This document shows positions 35,941-44,768 of a DNA stretch of 64,000 bases, one piece after another. The notes below the pieces were generated by a model that searched no databases, was not told where the DNA came from, and worked only from the letters and a program-made list of their open reading frames with translations. Position numbers and translations under genes: made by a program. Every line of letters begins with the position of its first letter. The stretch's first letter is position 1. The stretch comes from Bacteroidota bacterium (GTDB taxonomy: Bacteria > Bacteroidota > Bacteroidia > Flavobacteriales > Flavobacteriaceae): assembly GCA_023386585.1 (NCBI GenBank), contig JAEWJM010000024.1, positions 62,001 through 126,000 on the forward strand, in the 5' to 3' direction.

Positions 35941-37443
35941 ATGAAAAAATTCTATTTCCTTTCGCTACTGGCTTTTTGCGCATTATCTTTTGCACAAAAC
36001 CAAACCGTAACCTACACCCCGATCAGCGACGACATTGCCAACCCTGAACGCGGCTTTTACCATCATACTGAAACTCATTCAGGTAATTACACATTTCTCA
36101 ACGCTGCGACGCTTCAAAATTACCGTAACCAGGAGAACATTACCTTGATTATGCGGGTCTTCTATCTTGAATCGTATATCAATTCGGATATTCCGCAGAG
36201 CTACCTCAACAAGCTGCAAACCGATTTCAATACAATCCGCTCAAGCGGCCTGAAGGTAATTGTGCGGTTCGCCTACAGTGACAACAATCCGGCGGCCGAA
36301 CCCAAAGACGCGCCAAAAAACATCATTCTCAACCACATTCAACAGCTCAGGGAAACGATTTACAACAATCGCGACGTGCTGAACTCGCTCCAGGTTGGCT
36401 TCATCGGAATTTATGGCGAATGGTACGCCAGCGACAATTTCGGAACCAACAACCTCACAACCCAAAACCTGCTCGATCGCCAGGAAGTTTTGCTTTCGGT
36501 GCTCGAAAATTTTGGATGGGATATCCAGATTCAGGTACGTACGCCGAAAATCAAACAGAACGTTTTTGGAACGACGCCGATCACCTTGCAGCAAGCCTAC
36601 AGTACGCTTGTCCAAAAGGCGCGCGTTGGCCATTATAACGATTGTTTCCTCTCAAGCCCCGACGACCAGGGAACATTTAACAATGAAACAGAACGCATTT
36701 ACCTTGAAAATGACGCAATCTATACCGTCAATGGCGGTGAAACCTGTGCGGTCAGCTCCTTCTCCAGCTGCAGCAATGCCTTGCAGAACCTGAACCGCTA
36801 TTCATTCGACTTCCTGAACATGGATTATAAGGCAGAAGTTATTGAAGGCTTTGTCAGCGGCGGTTGCTTTGATGAGATCAAAAGAAGGCTTGGCTACAGG
36901 CTGGAACTGATTTCGTCGGCGCTGACTCCCGGAACGGTTACAATAAATCTGCGGAACACCGGCTTTGGTCACCTTGCAAACGAACGCAAATCGTATATTG
37001 TTTATCGTAATATCAACACTGGCAATGAAATTTCACTTCAGATTGACGGCGACGCCAGATTGTGGGTGAAAGGACAAAGCTTTACCATTTCGCAAAATAT
37101 TCCGCTACTTCCCGTTGGAACGTATCACCTGTATTTGAATTTACCCGATCAATGGGCGGATGTGACCGGACTTGACCAACGTTATTCGGTTCGATTTGCC
37201 AATGCCAACACTTGGGAAAATTCTACAGGTTATAACGATTTGGGACTGACTCTGCAAGTGACTGCTTTATCGATCGCCGATTTCCTGACCAATACCGACA
37301 ATCGCGATTTCAAAGTTGAAATGTTTGACATTAATGGACGGAAAATCACCACACGCGACGTAGAATCGCTTGCCCGCGGAATTTACATCATACGCCGCAC
37401 CGACGTAAATGGCGCGGTTGAAACCAGGAAAATCCTGCTTTAA
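35941..37443 (+). CDS. DUF4874/DUF4832 secreted protein with T9SS signal
   Basis: A 500-residue secreted protein. After the signal peptide (MKKFYFLSLLAFCALSFAQ) comes a glycosidase-like DUF4874 region (DIANPERGFYHHTET, LKVIVRFAYSDN, VGFIGIYGEWY), then DUF4832 (LGYRLELISSAL, GTVTINLRNTGFGHL). The final ~60 residues (FKVEMFDINGRKI ... LARGIYIIRRTD ... RKILL) form a type A T9SS signal. Probably a surface carbohydrate-active protein; the substrate is unknown. Confidence 0.85.
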   Translation: MKKFYFLSLLAFCALSFAQNQTVTYTPISDDIANPERGFYHHTETHSGNYTFLNAATLQNYRNQENITLIMRVFYLESYINSDIPQSYLNKLQTDFNTIRSSGLKVIVRFAYSDNNPAAEPKDAPKNIILNHIQQLRETIYNNRDVLNSLQVGFIGIYGEWYASDNFGTNNLTTQNLLDRQEVLLSVLENFGWDIQIQVRTPKIKQNVFGTTPITLQQAYSTLVQKARVGHYNDCFLSSPDDQGTFNNETERIYLENDAIYTVNGGETCAVSSFSSCSNALQNLNRYSFDFLNMDYKAEVIEGFVSGGCFDEIKRRLGYRLELISSALTPGTVTINLRNTGFGHLANERKSYIVYRNINTGNEISLQIDGDARLWVKGQSFTISQNIPLLPVGTYHLYLNLPDQWADVTGLDQRYSVRFANANTWENSTGYNDLGLTLQVTALSIADFLTNTDNRDFKVEMFDINGRKITTRDVESLARGIYIIRRTDVNGAVETRKILL

Positions 37444-37490
37444 ACTTATAAAAAATTGCCACAATTCGCCCGGCGTATCATTGTCGTTGA

Positions 37491-37498
37491 TATATTTG
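37491..37498 (+). promoter_or_regulatory. -7 box upstream of the small membrane protein-rlmH pair
   Basis: TATATTTG matches TAnnTTTG, 19 bp before the ATG at 37518; no -33 TTG at proper spacing. Confidence 0.45.
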
Positions 37499-37517
37499 GT
37501 ATCGAAAAAAATCAACA

Positions 37518-37721
37518 ATGAAAAAACGGAAAGGTAGAATTGTGGCAATTGCTATTTTATTGATGGTCTGCATCGGAAATTATATGCGAATGCCGGGAGC
37601 GCGCGAGATTCGAACAGTTGAATTCCTCTCGATACTTGCCATTGGAATGATGTTCGCCCTTTTGGTGCGGGAATCGATCGCAGCTTTTAAATCCCCTGAT
37701 AAACCCGGCGACCGACAATAG
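37518..37721 (+). CDS. Small two-helix membrane protein
   Basis: A 67-residue protein with a basic N-terminus and two hydrophobic helices (about 7-22 and 34-50). I do not recognise it. A -7 box in front and rlmH 1 bp after its stop suggest it is a real co-transcribed gene. Confidence 0.55.
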   Translation: MKKRKGRIVAIAILLMVCIGNYMRMPGAREIRTVEFLSILAIGMMFALLVRESIAAFKSPDKPGDRQ

Positions 37722-37722
37722 C

Positions 37723-38196
37723 ATGAATATCAAATTGATCGCGGTTGGGAAAACCGACAATAAATCGCTGCAGTCGCTGATTGATGAATACACGAAGCGC
37801 CTTTCGTTTTACGTAAAATTTGACCTCGAGATAATTCCAGATATCCGGAACTCAAAAAGCCTTTCGGAAAGCCAGCAAAAGGAAAAAGAAGGTGAATTGA
37901 TACTTTCAAAACTGTCGGCAACCGACCGGCTGATTCTGCTCGACGAAAACGGTAAGGACTATTCCAGCATGGCATTTTCTGCCGAACTTCAACGCATCAT
38001 GAACGCCGGGACAAAAACATTGGTCTTTGTAATTGGCGGCCCGTACGGATTTTCAGATGCGGTTTATGGAAAAGCAACCGCAAAAATAGCTTTGTCGCGG
38101 ATGACATTTTCGCATCAGATGGTACGCCTGTTCTTCATCGAGCAGCTTTACAGGGCGTTTACGATCCTGAGGAATGAACCCTATCATCACCAGTAA
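37723..38196 (+). CDS. rlmH: 23S rRNA (pseudouridine1915-N3)-methyltransferase
   Basis: RlmH methylates pseudouridine 1915 in helix 69. The 157-residue SPOUT enzyme ends with the family signature FVIGGPYGFSDAVY and HQMVRLFFIEQLYRAFTI, then NEPYHHQ. Its last 38 bp overlap the convergent folP gene. Confidence 0.95.
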   Translation: MNIKLIAVGKTDNKSLQSLIDEYTKRLSFYVKFDLEIIPDIRNSKSLSESQQKEKEGELILSKLSATDRLILLDENGKDYSSMAFSAELQRIMNAGTKTLVFVIGGPYGFSDAVYGKATAKIALSRMTFSHQMVRLFFIEQLYRAFTILRNEPYHHQ

Positions 38197-39019
38197 ATCC
38201 GTTAGACATACCGAACAGCTTCACGCATTGAACTGCCTCCTTCACATCGTGCACGCGCAAAATCGACGCGCCTCTTGTGAGTGCCAACGTGTTGACGACA
38301 GTCGTACCTGTAAGCGCCGCATCAGCTTCGAGTCCAAGCGGTTTGTAAACCATCGACTTGCGAGACATGCCAACAAGAATCGGAAGTCCGCATATTTTCA
38401 AAACATCCAATTTCTCCAATAGCCCGAAATTCTGCTGCGTTGTTTTCGAAAATCCAAATCCGGGATCGAGGATAATATCGCTTATTCCGTGCGATCTTGC
38501 CACGTTTATCCGTTCCGAAAAATATAGCAGTATATCCGCGGCCAGGTCTTCATAATCGGTAAACTGCGTCATTGTTTGCGGCGTTCCGCGCATGTGCATC
38601 ATTATATACGGAACGCGAAGCGTCGCCACGGTTGCAAGCATTTTGTCGTCGAGCAATCCGGCGGAAACATCGTTCACAATTGCGGCGCCGCCGGCCACGG
38701 CTTGCCTGGCCACATCGCTTCGGAATGTATCGATGGAAATCACAACGTCGGGAAAATTCTCGACAAGAAGTTCAATCGCAGGAATTACGCGCGAAAGTTC
38801 CTCCTCTGCCGAAACATCTTTTGCGCACGGTCTTGTCGAATATCCGCCGATGTCGATTATCGCTGCGCCATCGTCCAGCATTTTCCCAACAGCTTCAACC
38901 AGCTCGTTACCAGAATGATGGCGGCTTTCGGAATAAAATGAGTCCGGCGTAATATTGAGAATGCCCATAATTTTGGGCTGAGTTATGTCGATTAGCTTCC
39001 CGCGGCAATTGATAGTCAT
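38159..39019 (-). CDS. folP: Dihydropteroate synthase
   Basis: FolP joins pterin pyrophosphate and p-aminobenzoate in folate synthesis. The 286-residue TIM barrel has MGILNITPDSFY, DIGGYSTRPCA, INDVSAG-like IVNDVSAGL, DPGFGFSKTTQQN and LVGMSRKSM. It is convergent with rlmH and overlaps its 3' end by 38 bp, adding a short tail (GDDRVHSSGS) beyond the typical end. Confidence 0.95.
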   Translation of the reverse strand: MTINCRGKLIDITQPKIMGILNITPDSFYSESRHHSGNELVEAVGKMLDDGAAIIDIGGYSTRPCAKDVSAEEELSRVIPAIELLVENFPDVVISIDTFRSDVARQAVAGGAAIVNDVSAGLLDDKMLATVATLRVPYIMMHMRGTPQTMTQFTDYEDLAADILLYFSERINVARSHGISDIILDPGFGFSKTTQQNFGLLEKLDVLKICGLPILVGMSRKSMVYKPLGLEADAALTGTTVVNTLALTRGASILRVHDVKEAVQCVKLFGMSNGFTGDDRVHSSGS

Positions 39020-39064
39020 AGGCGTTCACGGCTCCGCAACTGCGGTAAAAATGGAAAATATTGC

Positions 39065-39072
39065 TATTTTTG
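39065..39072 (+). promoter_or_regulatory. -7 box of the DUF1599 operon
   Basis: TATTTTTG matches TAnnTTTG and lies 56 bp before the chosen ATG at 39129, within an otherwise open upstream extension, arguing against the longer start. Confidence 0.5.
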
Positions 39073-39128
39073 ACCCGACGGCGAAAATCCGACGGAATAA
39101 TAGAACAATTTCATACAAATATAAACTA

Positions 39129-39674
39129 ATGGACAACACCTCCAGGGAATACGACAGCGTGATTTCCGTTTGCCGATCCCTTTACGCCAATAAAATGAAG
39201 GATTACGGCAGCGCATGGCGAATTCTGAGGTTACCATCGCTTACCGACCAGATTTACATCAAGGCGCAGCGCATCCGCAGCCTGCAGGAAAATGAAGTCC
39301 GCAAGATTGACGAGGACGAAACGGGTGAGTTCATTGGGATTATCAACTACTCTGTCATGGCGCTTATCCAGATTGAACTTGGAATTGCCGATCAGCCGGA
39401 TCTCGACAGCGACCGCGCAGTTGCGTTGTACGACGAAAAAATTGCCGAGACCAAGCAGTTGATGCTTGCGAAAAACCACGATTATGGAGAAGCCTGGCGT
39501 GAAATGCGCGTCAGTTCGCTAACCGATCTGATTCTCCAGAAGCTTCTGCGTGTCAAGCAGATCGAAGACAATAAAGGCAAGACGATCGTTTCGGAAGGCA
39601 TTAGCGCCAATTACCAGGACATGATCAATTACGCTGTTTTTGCATTAATATTAATGGATTTCAAAAAATCATGA
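39129..39674 (+). CDS. DUF1599 family protein
   Basis: A 181-residue protein with two tandem copies of a ~70-residue motif (KMKDYGSAWRILRLPSLTDQI and KNHDYGEAWREMRVSSLTDLI), typical of DUF1599, a nucleotide-modification-like family of uncertain function. Start at 39129 (MDNTSREYDSV). Its stop overlaps the next start by 4 bp. Confidence 0.8.
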   Translation: MDNTSREYDSVISVCRSLYANKMKDYGSAWRILRLPSLTDQIYIKAQRIRSLQENEVRKIDEDETGEFIGIINYSVMALIQIELGIADQPDLDSDRAVALYDEKIAETKQLMLAKNHDYGEAWREMRVSSLTDLILQKLLRVKQIEDNKGKTIVSEGISANYQDMINYAVFALILMDFKKS

Positions 39675-40771
39675 AAAACGTCATCACCCAGTTTTCCCGA
39701 ATTTTTGTTGGATTGTTGTTCATCATCTCCGGATTGATCAAACTGAATGATCCGGTAGGATTTTCATATAAACTTGCCGAATACTTCAGCGAGCCGGTGC
39801 TGAACCTGCCGTTCCTGGTACCTTTCGCATTGGCGCTGGCAGTTGCTATCGTAATATTCGAAGCGATCCTGGGCTTTATGCTCCTGATTGGCTTCAAACC
39901 AAAATTCACAATTTGGAGCTTGTTGCTGATGATAGTTTTCTTCACGTTCCTGACTTTTTACTCGGCATATTATAACAAGGTCACTGATTGCGGTTGCTTT
40001 GGCGACGCACTGAAACTCACTCCGTGGCAGTCTTTTACCAAAGATGTAGTGCTGCTTTTCTTTATCGTGATCCTGTTCATCAATAAAGATCTTGTACGGC
40101 CGCTTTTCAAAAAAGTCGTTCGCAACAGCTTGGTATATCTCGCACTTGTGCTCTGCGTTTTTATGGGATATTGGGTTTTGAACCACCTGCCGCTGAAAGA
40201 CTTCAGGGCTTATAAAGTCGGAACCAACATCCCGAAAGCGATGGAAATTCCTGCTGATGCGCCAAAATCGATTGTCGAGATGACTTTCATTTATAAAGTC
40301 AACGGCGTCGATAAGGAATTTACCGATAAGGAACTTTCAAAAATTCCACCGGGAGCTACTTTTGTCGACAGAAAAGATAAAGTCATTTCGCAGGGCTATC
40401 TTCCACCGGTTCACGATTTCTCAATGGAAAAAGACGGCTCAGATTATAAAGACGAATTGCTGAACGAGCCGCGCCTTCTGGTATTTGTTGCCTATGATTT
40501 ATCCCACGCCGACGCCGATGGAATGTCGCAACTGGAAAAACTCGCGCAGGATGCAAAAACAAAAGGGTACAAATCAATTGCGATGACGGCATCCACTGAG
40601 GATGAAATCGCTGCGGCCAAGAAAAAATTCGGACTTACCTTCGACTTTTACTTTTGCGATGCCACGACGCTAAAAACCATCGAACGTGCCAATCCCAGCA
40701 TCGTCGTACTGAAAAATGGAACGATCGTGCAGAAAGTCCACCACAACGACATTGACGACCTAAAGCTCTAG
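39671..40771 (+). CDS. BT_3928 family membrane protein (DoxX-like with thioredoxin-like tail)
   Basis: A 366-residue protein. The N-terminal ~150 residues hold four or five membrane helices of the DoxX/MauE type (FVGLLFIISGLIKLNDPVGF; DCGCFGDALKLTPWQSF). The C-terminal part is thioredoxin-like (RLLVFVAYDLSHADADGM ... NPSIVVLKNGTIV) but lacks a CxxC, having FYFCDATT instead. It may pass reducing power or support the TlpA-like gene downstream. Overlaps DUF1599 by 4 bp. Confidence 0.82.
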   Translation: MKNVITQFSRIFVGLLFIISGLIKLNDPVGFSYKLAEYFSEPVLNLPFLVPFALALAVAIVIFEAILGFMLLIGFKPKFTIWSLLLMIVFFTFLTFYSAYYNKVTDCGCFGDALKLTPWQSFTKDVVLLFFIVILFINKDLVRPLFKKVVRNSLVYLALVLCVFMGYWVLNHLPLKDFRAYKVGTNIPKAMEIPADAPKSIVEMTFIYKVNGVDKEFTDKELSKIPPGATFVDRKDKVISQGYLPPVHDFSMEKDGSDYKDELLNEPRLLVFVAYDLSHADADGMSQLEKLAQDAKTKGYKSIAMTASTEDEIAAAKKKFGLTFDFYFCDATTLKTIERANPSIVVLKNGTIVQKVHHNDIDDLKL

Positions 40772-40773
40772 CA

Positions 40774-41067
40774 ATGAAAAGAGACAAGTCGAAAACTTTC
40801 ACTAAACAGATTTTGCTTTGTTGTGCCGGTATTATCATCGGATATTACATGCTCAACTACATTGCAATTCAGGAAGATCCGCCGCTTGGAAATACGTTTC
40901 ATATCGTCGTCGGTTGTGTTTTCATAGCCGTATCGGCAATCGGGCTTGGTTTCACGATCAAGGAAAAGTACTTTCCGAAAAAGAAAAGAAAAAGATCAAA
41001 ACCAATTTTTCTCGAAGAGGTCGAAAAAAGCTACCGAACTACTAATAAAAAGCCAAAACAAGAATAA
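40774..41067 (+). CDS. Small two-helix membrane protein
   Basis: A 97-residue protein with two hydrophobic helices (about 10-28 and 42-60) and a very basic C-terminal tail (KKKRKRSKP). It starts 2 bp after the BT_3928-like gene. Family not recognised; it is probably a membrane partner in this operon. Confidence 0.62.
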   Translation: MKRDKSKTFTKQILLCCAGIIIGYYMLNYIAIQEDPPLGNTFHIVVGCVFIAVSAIGLGFTIKEKYFPKKKRKRSKPIFLEEVEKSYRTTNKKPKQE

Positions 41068-41083
41068 CGACATCAACTTGCGG

Positions 41084-41091
41084 TAAATTTG
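41084..41091 (+). promoter_or_regulatory. -7 box of the TlpA-tpiA genes
   Basis: TAAATTTG lies 15 bp before the ATG at 41107 and supports that start. Confidence 0.45.
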
Positions 41092-41106
41092 TTTAAAATT
41101 TATAAC

Positions 41107-41598
41107 ATGAAAAAGATTGTAATCATGCTGCTTGCCATCACTGCATTTGCCTGCACCAACGCACAATCGGAGTTCTCAAAAGAGGCGCTTTCACAGCAAT
41201 TGACGGCTGTTGACGGATCGCAGGTCGAATTTGGCGATATCCTGAAAAATTATAAAGGAAAACCCTTGATGATTGAGGTCTGGGCTTCGTGGTGTGGTGA
41301 CTGCGTAAAGGCGATGCCGCATCTTAAGGAAGTTCAGGCGGCGCATCCGGGAGTTTCGTACTTGTTCATTTCGATGGATAAGGCTGAAGATAAATGGAAA
41401 GCCGGAATCGAAAAACACGAGCTTAAAGGCGGTCATTTCTGGGCGCCTGAAGGAATGAAAGGCAGTTTCGGGAAATCGATCAACCTTGATTGGATCCCGC
41501 GCTATATCATCGTAGACAAAAAAGGTAAAATCGTCGTGTACCGCGCGATTGAAACTGATTTCGACAAAATTGACGAAACCTTAAAATCTCTCGAATAA
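41107..41598 (+). CDS. TlpA-like thiol-disulfide oxidoreductase
   Basis: A 163-residue exported thioredoxin-fold protein. Signal peptide MKKIVIMLLAITAFACTNAQ may be cleaved, or the Cys16 may be lipidated. The active site is WASWCGDC (Cys63 and Cys66), followed by VKAMPHL and the cis-proline loop WIPRYIIVD. It acts in periplasmic redox, perhaps with the DoxX-like protein upstream. Start chosen at 41107, not at 41089, because of the promoter and signal peptide. Overlaps tpiA by one base. Confidence 0.87.
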   Translation: MKKIVIMLLAITAFACTNAQSEFSKEALSQQLTAVDGSQVEFGDILKNYKGKPLMIEVWASWCGDCVKAMPHLKEVQAAHPGVSYLFISMDKAEDKWKAGIEKHELKGGHFWAPEGMKGSFGKSINLDWIPRYIIVDKKGKIVVYRAIETDFDKIDETLKSLE

Positions 41599-42350
41599 TG
41601 CGAAGGAAAATCGTTGCCGGAAACTGGAAAATGAACAAAAACGCCGAGGAAACCGAAGATTTGCTCAACGAGCTGATCGACAAGCTTCCCACCGATACAG
41701 AAACGCGCATTATCGTTGCACCGACCTTCGTCAACCTGGCATCGGCAGCCCAACATCTGGAATTCACCAATATCGAAGTCGCCGCACAAAATATGCATCA
41801 GGCCGAGAGTGGCGCTTATACGGGCGAGATTTCTGCCGATATGCTCAAAAGCGTCGGTGTCAACATCGTGATTTTAGGACATTCCGAACGTCGAAGTTAC
41901 TTTCATGAAACCGATTCGATCATCGCCTACAAAACGGATGCTGCCCTTCAAAACGGAATGGAAGTCATCTTCTGCTGTGGCGAAGAACTGAAAGACCGGC
42001 AATCGGAAAACCATTTCAATGTGGTTGAAAATCAACTTCGCGACGGGCTTTTCCATCTTAAAAATCCCGACTGGGAACGAATTATCGTCGCATACGAACC
42101 GGTTTGGGCTATCGGAACGGGCGAAACCGCATCACCCGAACAGGCGCAGGAAATGCATGCCTTCATTCGCGAAACTATCCTGGAAAAATTCGGAATCGAT
42201 GTCGCAGAAAATGTTTCGATATTGTACGGCGGCAGCGTAAAAGCTGACAATGCGAAAGAAATTTTTTCAAAACCGGATGTTGACGGCGGACTCATCGGAG
42301 GCGCTGCACTGAAAGCAGCCGACTTCACCGCAATCGTCGCATCTGCCTGA
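41598..42350 (+). CDS. tpiA: Triosephosphate isomerase
   Basis: TpiA interconverts DHAP and glyceraldehyde-3-phosphate. The 250-residue barrel has Lys11 (GNWKMN), His95 (LGHSERR) and Glu167 (YEPVWAIGTG), and the phosphate loop YGGSVKADNA. Coupled to the TlpA-like gene (TAATG) and followed by a terminator. Confidence 0.97.
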   Translation: MRRKIVAGNWKMNKNAEETEDLLNELIDKLPTDTETRIIVAPTFVNLASAAQHLEFTNIEVAAQNMHQAESGAYTGEISADMLKSVGVNIVILGHSERRSYFHETDSIIAYKTDAALQNGMEVIFCCGEELKDRQSENHFNVVENQLRDGLFHLKNPDWERIIVAYEPVWAIGTGETASPEQAQEMHAFIRETILEKFGIDVAENVSILYGGSVKADNAKEIFSKPDVDGGLIGGAALKAADFTAIVASA

Positions 42351-42371
42351 CATTTAAAGCATTAATTTAGG

Positions 42372-42400
42372 AAGCCTGTTCACTGAGACAGGCTTTTTTT
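42372..42400 (+). terminator. tpiA terminator
   Basis: An 8-bp stem (AAGCCTGT / ACAGGCTT) with an 8-base loop and a run of T. Confidence 0.88.
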
Positions 42401-42401
42401 A

Positions 42402-42431
42402 TTGAATGAACGCAATCTTATCGTAAATTTG
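42402..42431 (+). promoter_or_regulatory. Promoter of the 149-aa secreted protein gene
   Basis: TTG (42402-42404) and TAAATTTG (42424-42431) are 19 bp apart, a close consensus match, 30 bp before the ATG at 42462. Confidence 0.7.
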
Positions 42432-42461
42432 TCGTTTTCGGAACAACCCAAATCTGATAAA

Positions 42462-42911
42462 ATGCGTTTTTTAATTCCACTAGTATTTCTGTTCAACACG
42501 GCTTTTTCCCAAATCGACACTCAAAACAGGTTCAGCTCTGATTCGCGCCAATATTATGTCTGGAGCGACAACAGCAATTCTTACCTATTGCAGGAAACCG
42601 AATACGAGCACTCGCTGATCGACATTCGCGAAATAGGTTCGAGAAGCAACGGCTACATTGCGATTAGCCTGACCGACAATGGCCGCGCGCGACTGTTTCA
42701 CGGTTCGATCGTCGCTTTTTCAACCAATGAAAAGAAAGAGCCGACCTGGCAAATGCGTTCCAAAAACATGAAGGGAAAACTTACCTTCAATCCGGATAAA
42801 AACACCTTTACTTTTGTTTATGATGCCAATGAAAAACGGTATCAGCGAATCTTGATCTTTACGCTGAAGGAAGATGAGGAAAGTGCAAAAGACAGCGCAA
42901 AGGACAATTAA
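42462..42911 (+). CDS. Secreted protein of unknown function
   Basis: A 149-residue protein with a signal peptide (MRFLIPLVFLFNTAFSQ) and an otherwise polar beta-rich sequence (SRQYYVWSDNSNSYLLQETEY, GYIAISLTDNGRARLFHG). I do not recognise the family. Start chosen at 42462 from the signal peptide and the two-box promoter. It is flanked by tpiA and prmA. Confidence 0.7.
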   Translation: MRFLIPLVFLFNTAFSQIDTQNRFSSDSRQYYVWSDNSNSYLLQETEYEHSLIDIREIGSRSNGYIAISLTDNGRARLFHGSIVAFSTNEKKEPTWQMRSKNMKGKLTFNPDKNTFTFVYDANEKRYQRILIFTLKEDEESAKDSAKDN

Positions 42912-43028
42912 ATATCGATTTTTCCTCTGCAGCCTGAAATAGCAATTTGTGGCTGTGCCATCGAAGGGAAATTGCTGCTGTTCGGGATTCGGCCTGCGAT
43001 TTCAGGCTTAAAATATGTTGCGATAACT

Positions 43029-43036
43029 TACCTTTG
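43029..43036 (+). promoter_or_regulatory. prmA -7 box
   Basis: TACCTTTG lies 15 bp before the ATG at 43052 and supports that start rather than an upstream in-frame codon. Confidence 0.5.
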
Positions 43037-43051
43037 CACAAAATTTATATC

Positions 43052-43885
43052 ATGCCGAACACTTATCTCGGGTATCATTTTACCGTTGAGCCGCGTGAAC
43101 TTGGATCAGAAATCCTGATTGCCGAGCTTGGTGAAAAACCTTTTGAGAGTTTTGTCGAAAGCGATTTCGGGATTGTTGCCTACGTTAAAAAGGAATTGTG
43201 GACCGATAACATCCTCGATGACATCTATATTCTGCAATCGCCCGAGTTTACCATATCCTACAAGATTGAAGAAATCGACCAGGTAAACTGGAATGAGGAA
43301 TGGGAAAAGAATTTTGAGCCGATTGATGTCGACCACCGATGCCATGTCAGGGCGCCGTTTCATCCTGCATCCAACGCAGAATACGAAATCGTGATCGAAC
43401 CGAAAATGAGTTTCGGCACCGGCCATCATGAAACTACACACATGATGATCCAGCAACTACTGGAAACCGATCTGGAAGGAAAGAAAACTCTTGATATGGG
43501 TTGTGGCACCGCAATTCTGGCAATTCTGGCCGAAATGAAAGGTGCCAGACCAATTGATGCGATCGATATCGACAATTGGTGTTATTTGAATTCAATTGAA
43601 AACGCAGAGCGGAATGGCTGTACGCACATCACGGTGCTCGAAGGCGGTGCTGATTTGCTGGCAGGTAGAAGCTACGATGTTATCATAGCAAATATCAATC
43701 GGAATATTTTATTGAACGACATGGGTTCGTACGTGAAATCGCTGAATGAAAAGGGTGTCTTGTTTCTCAGCGGATTTTATGAAGAGGACATTCCGTCAAT
43801 AGACGAATGCTGCTCGTCATACGGCCTGAAACTGATAAAAAAACTACAAAGGAACAAATGGGTTTCCCTGAAATACGTAAATTAG
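43052..43885 (+). CDS. prmA: Ribosomal protein L11 methyltransferase
   Basis: PrmA trimethylates L11 using S-adenosylmethionine. The 277-residue protein has the SAM motif DMGCGTAILAILAEMKGA, the preceding PKMSFGTGHHETTHMM and the catalytic-region NINRNILLND. Start at 43052 (MPNTYLGYHFTVEPREL). It is followed 25 bp later by clpS. Confidence 0.93.
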   Translation: MPNTYLGYHFTVEPRELGSEILIAELGEKPFESFVESDFGIVAYVKKELWTDNILDDIYILQSPEFTISYKIEEIDQVNWNEEWEKNFEPIDVDHRCHVRAPFHPASNAEYEIVIEPKMSFGTGHHETTHMMIQQLLETDLEGKKTLDMGCGTAILAILAEMKGARPIDAIDIDNWCYLNSIENAERNGCTHITVLEGGADLLAGRSYDVIIANINRNILLNDMGSYVKSLNEKGVLFLSGFYEEDIPSIDECCSSYGLKLIKKLQRNKWVSLKYVN

Positions 43886-43910
43886 TAGCTTACTTTTATA
43901 TCGGCTTATT

Positions 43911-44186
43911 ATGGAAATAAAAGAGAAAATATTAGAGAAAAGGCATGTCAGCGAGGCAACTGGCCTCAACAACGAGATTATCATTTACAACGACGATGTC
44001 AACACCTTCGATCATGTCATCGAAACGCTTATTCGCGTATGCAGCCATACTGCGGAACAAGCGGAGCAATGTTCACTTATCATTCATTATGTCGGAAAAT
44101 GCACAGTTAAAACAGGATCGATGCGGGAACTTCGTCCGCAGTGCACTCAGTTGCTAGACGCCGGACTCAGCGCAGAAATCGTATAA
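43911..44186 (+). CDS. clpS: ATP-dependent Clp protease adaptor ClpS
   Basis: ClpS delivers N-end-rule substrates to ClpAP/ClpCP. The 91-residue protein has IIIYNDDVNTFDHVIETL and a His/Gly region ending SLIIHYVGKCTVKTGS, the usual adaptor core. It is followed by a strong bidirectional terminator. Confidence 0.93.
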   Translation: MEIKEKILEKRHVSEATGLNNEIIIYNDDVNTFDHVIETLIRVCSHTAEQAEQCSLIIHYVGKCTVKTGSMRELRPQCTQLLDAGLSAEIV

Positions 44187-44214
44187 AAAAAGCCCTTGAA
44201 AAAGGGCTTTTGAT
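44184..44214. terminator. Bidirectional terminator between clpS and lipocalin-like gene
   Basis: A perfect 10-bp stem (AAAAGCCCTT / AAGGGCTTTT, 44188-44211, loop 4) with A/T runs on both sides serves both convergent genes. Confidence 0.88.
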
Positions 44215-44231
44215 TTTAGATAAAGTCGCTG

Positions 44232-44687
44232 CTATGTAGCTTTGTTAAAATAAATAGTGGTGACGGTACTGCTTCCTGCGATTGTTGAGGTGTTCTGTAG
44301 TCGCAGCTCCGAATTGGTGAGTTTCGTTATGGTGTATGTTCCGTCGTAATTGCTTCCTCCGCTAATTGTAACGGTATTATTCGCTTTCGTCCATGTGGCC
44401 GGTGCAGCACTGTCAGGTGTGCAAAGCTGATCTGCATTTTTGAAATATATTACAAAATTCAGGACATTATTATCGGCAAATTCAAGATAATCCTTGTCAC
44501 AGCCCGGTTCATTGGAATTATATGTTTGTGTAAAGCTGTCAGATGTGCCAACTTTTACAACTGTTTTTGTTGGATTCCATCGCCGCATGATGTTACCTTC
44601 GGATACAGAACCGTCGTCACTGCTGCACGAACTTAAAATGCTTCCGGCAAACAGCACTACTGCTGCAATTAATTTGATCTTTTTCAT
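44232..44687 (-). CDS. Lipocalin-like lipoprotein
   Basis: A 151-residue lipoprotein: signal MKKIKLIAAVVLFAGSILSSC followed by SSDDGS, an acidic stretch often found after the lipid cysteine in flavobacterial surface lipoproteins. The body is beta-rich (MRRWNPTKTVVKV, NNTVTISGGSNYDGTYTITKL), resembling the lipocalin-like domain family of Bacteroidota. Ligand unknown. Confidence 0.75.
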   Translation of the reverse strand: MKKIKLIAAVVLFAGSILSSCSSDDGSVSEGNIMRRWNPTKTVVKVGTSDSFTQTYNSNEPGCDKDYLEFADNNVLNFVIYFKNADQLCTPDSAAPATWTKANNTVTISGGSNYDGTYTITKLTNSELRLQNTSTIAGSSTVTTIYFNKAT

Positions 44688-44768
44688 TTTTTTGAATTTT
44701 ATGTTAGCTACCCAAAAATAAGGAACATCTCAACTAGGAAAAGGTGCTTTTAAGAATTAATTATAATC

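Noticed and set aside
35801..35995. 64-codon minus-strand frame before the DUF4832 gene, with a TACCTTTG box at 35868-35875
   Set aside because: The frame overlaps the start of the clear secreted-protein gene and resembles no family; the box is probably chance.
38572..38952. Long plus-strand frames inside folP
   Set aside because: They are antisense shadows of a well-recognised enzyme.
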